This document shows positions 32,735 to 35,302 of a DNA stretch of 35,302 nucleotides, in pieces. A program made the position numbers and the translations under genes. Each line of letters starts with the position of its first letter. Positions within the stretch are counted from its first letter, which is position 1. The DNA is from Saprospiraceae bacterium. GTDB taxonomy: Bacteria > Bacteroidota > Bacteroidia > Chitinophagales > Saprospiraceae. The notes beneath the pieces were generated by a model, which worked only from the letters and a program-made list of their open reading frames with translations, searched no databases and was not told the origin of the DNA. Where the stretch lies: positions 1 through 35,302 of the forward strand of contig JALHRR010000052.1 of the NCBI GenBank assembly GCA_022841345.1, written 5' to 3'.

Positions 32735-33254
32735 AAGTATGTTTTATATTGAAGCATCAATATTTTTTTCAAAATATAAACGTATCGCATTGCTTTTTCA
32801 GCTGCTTTTGATAATAGATAAACCCAAAAATCACCTAAAATAAACAATTTCCCTTTTTATTGGTGCAATACATTTAACAATAAGAAGTCAAAACAATTAA
32901 TTATATATCAATAATATATGCATTCAAATTTAAATCAATTGTTCTGGCTTTCAAAATAAATTCACATGTATATAGATAATCTGTTATATATCCATGCCAA
33001 TATCGTACCAAAATCATCAAAAAAATGAGTCCGCAGATAATTTAACATAAGCTACTCTCACTTATACTGTTTCAGCCATTGTTCAGTTGGCAATTAAGCT
33101 TTAATTCTACATTACAGATAATATCTCAATTTGCGTATCTCTGTAAGTGAGCTGCAAAAATTAGGACTACAGAGAATTATAAGGAGCAATAGATTTTGAT
33201 ACCTTTGTTTCGTTGCAGCAATGAGTTAGTTCAATTTCACAATAAAAGGAAAGG
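32735..33254. other. Intergenic region, AT-rich, no gene seen
   Basis: A 520-bp gap between two divergent genes. It is strongly AT-rich, and I see no reading frame worth calling, no tandem repeat and no hairpin array. The right part holds a -7 element for the KdsC-like gene (33200-33207). Confidence 0.6.
33200..33207 (+). promoter_or_regulatory. -7 element of the KdsC-like/UbiA operon
   Basis: TACCTTTG fits TAnnTTTG exactly, 48 bp before the ATG at 33255. No good TTTG upstream. Confidence 0.4.
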
Positions 33255-33743
33255 ATGATAATATTTGACAAAATAAATGTGTTACTCTTTGATGTTGATG
33301 GGGTTTTGACAAATGGAAATATTCTAATCACAGAAAGCGGAGAAATGCTTAGAACAATGCATGTCAAGGATGGATATGCTATCAAAAAAGCAATTGAATA
33401 TGGATATCACATAGGGGTAATTACAGGCGGTACATCTCAGGGAGTGGTCGAAAGATGCAAATTTTTGGGGATTAAAGACGTATATCACAATGTGAAAGAC
33501 AAAATGGAAATCCTGGACTTATTTGAAACGATGTACGATTACGACAGAAAAGATTTTTTGTACATGGGTGATGACTATCCTGATTATGATGTTATGAAGG
33601 CTGTCGGTAATCCTGCCTGTCCTTCAGATGCTGCGACTGAGATTCAGCAAATTTCCAAATACATTTCGCCGGTAAAAGGTGGGGAAGGATGTGTGAGAGA
33701 TGTTATTTTTAAATGTTTGCGATCCAGAAACCTGGCAGTTTAA
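33255..33743 (+). CDS. HAD-superfamily phosphatase, KdsC-like (KDO-8-phosphate phosphatase)
   Basis: A 162-residue cytoplasmic HAD type C0 phosphatase, the length of single-domain KdsC proteins. Motif I FDVDGVLTNG carries the nucleophile Asp13 and acid Asp15; motif II is ITGGTS; motif III lysine lies in KDKMEIL; motif IV is MGDDYPDYDVM. The C-terminus CPSDAATEIQQISKYIS...GGEGCVRDVI matches KdsC and the related N-terminal-less HAD enzymes. It would remove phosphate from KDO-8-phosphate in lipopolysaccharide synthesis, though related enzymes act on other sugar acids. It is followed after 15 bp by a UbiA-type prenyltransferase, a pairing I recall from other Bacteroidota. Confidence 0.85.
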   Translation: MIIFDKINVLLFDVDGVLTNGNILITESGEMLRTMHVKDGYAIKKAIEYGYHIGVITGGTSQGVVERCKFLGIKDVYHNVKDKMEILDLFETMYDYDRKDFLYMGDDYPDYDVMKAVGNPACPSDAATEIQQISKYISPVKGGEGCVRDVIFKCLRSRNLAV

Positions 33744-33758
33744 ATTGTCGCCATTTTT

Positions 33759-34679
33759 ATGATCCGTATAATCCGACTTCAAAATCTTCTTATAGCCATT
33801 TTGACAGCCTACTTGTCACATTGGATCATAAAAATATTTATTGTCACTTTTGGTGATCAGCCTGAGCTCTCAGGATTGAATATGATTTTGTTTTTGTTAG
33901 CCCTTGGGCTATTAATGGCAGGAGGTTTTATCATCAACAACATTTTAGACATTGAGACGGATACAGTCAATAGTCCGGAGCGGGTGATAGTTCTTCAAAA
34001 GCTGGGTAACAAATCATTACAGAATATTTACATCTGGTTACTGATTCTGGGCACTCTGCTCTCCATATATGTATCATTTAGACTGGGAAGGCCATATCTG
34101 GCTATCATTTATCCGGTCTTCTATTGGTTGTTATATATTTATTCACGATATCTGAAGGGTATTCCACTACTCGGGAATCTACTTGTGGCGCTGATGTGTG
34201 CCATTGTGCCATTTCTGTTGCTGCTTGCAGAATGGCCTGTGATTGCTTCAATCAAAGAAAATGCCGGGGATGCTTATTCCTACCTGATCAAATTATTAAC
34301 CGGAATGACCCTATTTGCCTTCATGATTACCATCTCCAGGGAAATTATTAAGGATATGGAGGATGTAGAAGGCGATGAAGCTGCAGGATATAAGACGCTG
34401 CCCGTAATGTATGGTCTGGCCATGAGCCAGATGGTGGTTGGAATATTAATGTTGCTTTTACTCCTTTTAATCGCACTGTGGACGTATTTCATGTTTCTGT
34501 ATTTAAGTACATGGAACATGCTGCTTGCACTCCTACCCCTCACTATCATTGCATTTATAGTGACACTGAAAGTCCTGAATGCAAAAGGTAAAGAGGATTA
34601 TTTTATTTGCAGTCAGTTGATGAAAATCATGATGCTTGTGGGGATGCTGCATTTTTATTTTTTGACGATACAATTCTGA
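33759..34679 (+). CDS. UbiA-family prenyltransferase (geranylgeranylglycerol-phosphate geranylgeranyltransferase-like)
   Basis: A 306-residue integral membrane enzyme with about eight to nine helices. The first Asp-rich prenyl-diphosphate motif is NNILDIETDTVN (about residues 65-76), and the second is ISREIIKDMEDVEGDEAAGYKTLP. Both are intact, as is the YSRYLKGIPLLGN loop between. Bacteroidota homologues are commonly labelled geranylgeranylglycerol-phosphate geranylgeranyltransferase, but the exact acceptor is not known and other UbiA substrates are possible. It is probably co-transcribed with the KdsC-like gene 15 bp upstream. Confidence 0.85.
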   Translation: MIRIIRLQNLLIAILTAYLSHWIIKIFIVTFGDQPELSGLNMILFLLALGLLMAGGFIINNILDIETDTVNSPERVIVLQKLGNKSLQNIYIWLLILGTLLSIYVSFRLGRPYLAIIYPVFYWLLYIYSRYLKGIPLLGNLLVALMCAIVPFLLLLAEWPVIASIKENAGDAYSYLIKLLTGMTLFAFMITISREIIKDMEDVEGDEAAGYKTLPVMYGLAMSQMVVGILMLLLLLLIALWTYFMFLYLSTWNMLLALLPLTIIAFIVTLKVLNAKGKEDYFICSQLMKIMMLVGMLHFYFLTIQF

Positions 34680-35302
34680 GTATCATGTTGGCTCGGTCAA
34701 TTGTGGTGAGAGTGAGAGTTTGAGTGTAAGTGTGGTGGGTGGTTCGTTGAGACGTTGAGGTGGAACAGCTTTGAAGAAGCACCAAGCCGCAAGCTACAAG
34801 CTTCAAGTGAACAGCCAGGCCATTGGCTATTGGCTAAGGCAAACATACAGGTGGATGGGGGGCGATTGGTGAATAAATTTGCCAATTTTGATGTCAAATT
34901 TTATTTCTCAAGTAATTTGAAAATATACATAGCTGGCTGCCTAACACGAAAAATTTGCAAATTATTGCGGGGACAACTGTGGGCAGAAAGCAACGAGTCA
35001 GGAGCCACATACTTTGAGTTAACACCTAACCTCTGACTCAACAACAAGATGAAGTTATGAGTTATAAGTTATGCATGATGAGCAAAAAGCTGGAAAAAGT
35101 TAGTTAGAAGTAAGGCGTAAGCCATAAGTAAAAGCCGGGATGAAGCTTCGAGATTCGGGAGAACCTTCGGAAGAAGCTGCTTCCTTGTCGTCGCGACAGC
35201 CATCACCTTTATATTTTCTAAGCAAAGCTGCAGAAAATATAAAGACATCACCTTTTCATGGCTTGCTCCATGAAAAGACATCACCTTTCAAGCCGAAGGT
35301 GT
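34680..35302. repeat. Gene-free composite repeat island 4 (continues past the window)
   Basis: Six hundred bases with no credible gene. It shows heptamer blocks CAAGCCG-CAAGCTA-CAAGCTT-CAAGTGA (34783-34810), CATTGGC-TATTGGC (34821-34834), AGTTATG-AGTTATA-AGTTATG (35053-35073) and GTAAGGC-GTAAGCC-ATAAGTA (35110-35130). AACAGCC or AAAGCCGGG words follow the blocks (34810, 35131). A hairpin/linker array begins at about 35168. The GTAAGGC block is the same heptamer as in island 2. Confidence 0.72.
35168..35302. repeat. Hairpin/linker array in island 4 (linker GACATCACC)
   Basis: CATCACC occurs at 35201, 35246 and 35279, the last two as GACATCACC. The spaces between are filled by perfect inverted repeats: TTTATATTTTCT (35208-35219) with AGAAAATATAAA (35232-35243), and TTTTCATGG (35253-35261) with CCATGAAAA (35268-35276). 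Shorter hairpins GGAAG/CTTCC and TGTCG/CGACA precede the first linker. The array runs off the window; its last visible bases (AAGCCGAAGGTGT) resemble, in reverse, a hairpin of island 3. Confidence 0.75.

Noticed and set aside
35168-35302. Hairpin units as integron attC sites
   Set aside because: No GTTRRRY/RYYYAAC core sites flank the hairpins, there are no gene cassettes between them and no integrase is visible.

Overview
The window looks like a chromosomal segment of a Bacteroidota bacterium, most likely of the Saprospiria/Chitinophagales type. The reasons are: an alternative complex III operon, a Sec-type (clade II) nos cluster without nosR, -7 promoter elements of the TAnnTTTG kind, a type IX secretion sorting domain, and low to moderate GC. 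Genus cannot be fixed from sequence alone.

Layout: 1-3099 (minus) is the start of the alternative complex III operon, actA followed by a truncated actB. 3177-3971 (minus) is thyA. 3972-4760 is a gene-free repeat island. 4761-6305 holds a divergent pair: an Rrf2-family regulator with three cluster-type cysteines (minus) and the iron-sulfur repair protein Ric (plus). 6404-9339 (minus) is an anaerobic ribonucleotide reductase operon in which the glycyl-radical segment is a separate 60-residue ORF between nrdD and nrdG. 9684-11075 is a tryptophanase-like lyase, 11296-11649 a secreted HMA copper-binding protein, and 11861-13108 a multi-pass membrane protein resembling heme-copper oxidase subunit I. 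13168-20148 is a compact nos operon: cytochrome c, fasciclin lipoprotein, nosZ, nosB-like, nosL, nosD, nosF, nosY. 20707-34679 is a set of less connected genes: an outer-membrane protein, a degenerate methyltransferase-like protein, a twin AAA ATPase, an S9 peptidase, a 1600-residue DUF4397 repeat protein with a T9SS tail, a KdsC-like phosphatase and a UbiA-type prenyltransferase.

The central part (4.7-20.1 kb) reads as one nitrogen-oxide/anoxia module. The same 16-bp core, AAGA-N8-TCTT inside a near-palindrome of about 20 bp, lies upstream of ric (and the regulator itself), nrdD, tnaA, the oxidase-like gene and the nos operon. The Rrf2/NsrR-like regulator is the obvious candidate to bind it. 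Together the genes would reduce N2O, repair nitrosylated Fe-S proteins, make deoxynucleotides without oxygen, supply copper, and possibly make indole.

The second theme is a family of gene-free composite repeat islands (about 4.09-4.69, 20.15-20.70, 22.26-22.70 and 34.70-35.30 kb). They contain degenerate 7-bp tandem repeats whose heptamer changes from block to block, a recurrent AACAGCC word, a 75-bp element present twice, a perfect 46-bp palindrome, and arrays in which different hairpins alternate with a short conserved linker (GACATCACC or GATGTCACC). I do not recognise these arrays as a described element class.
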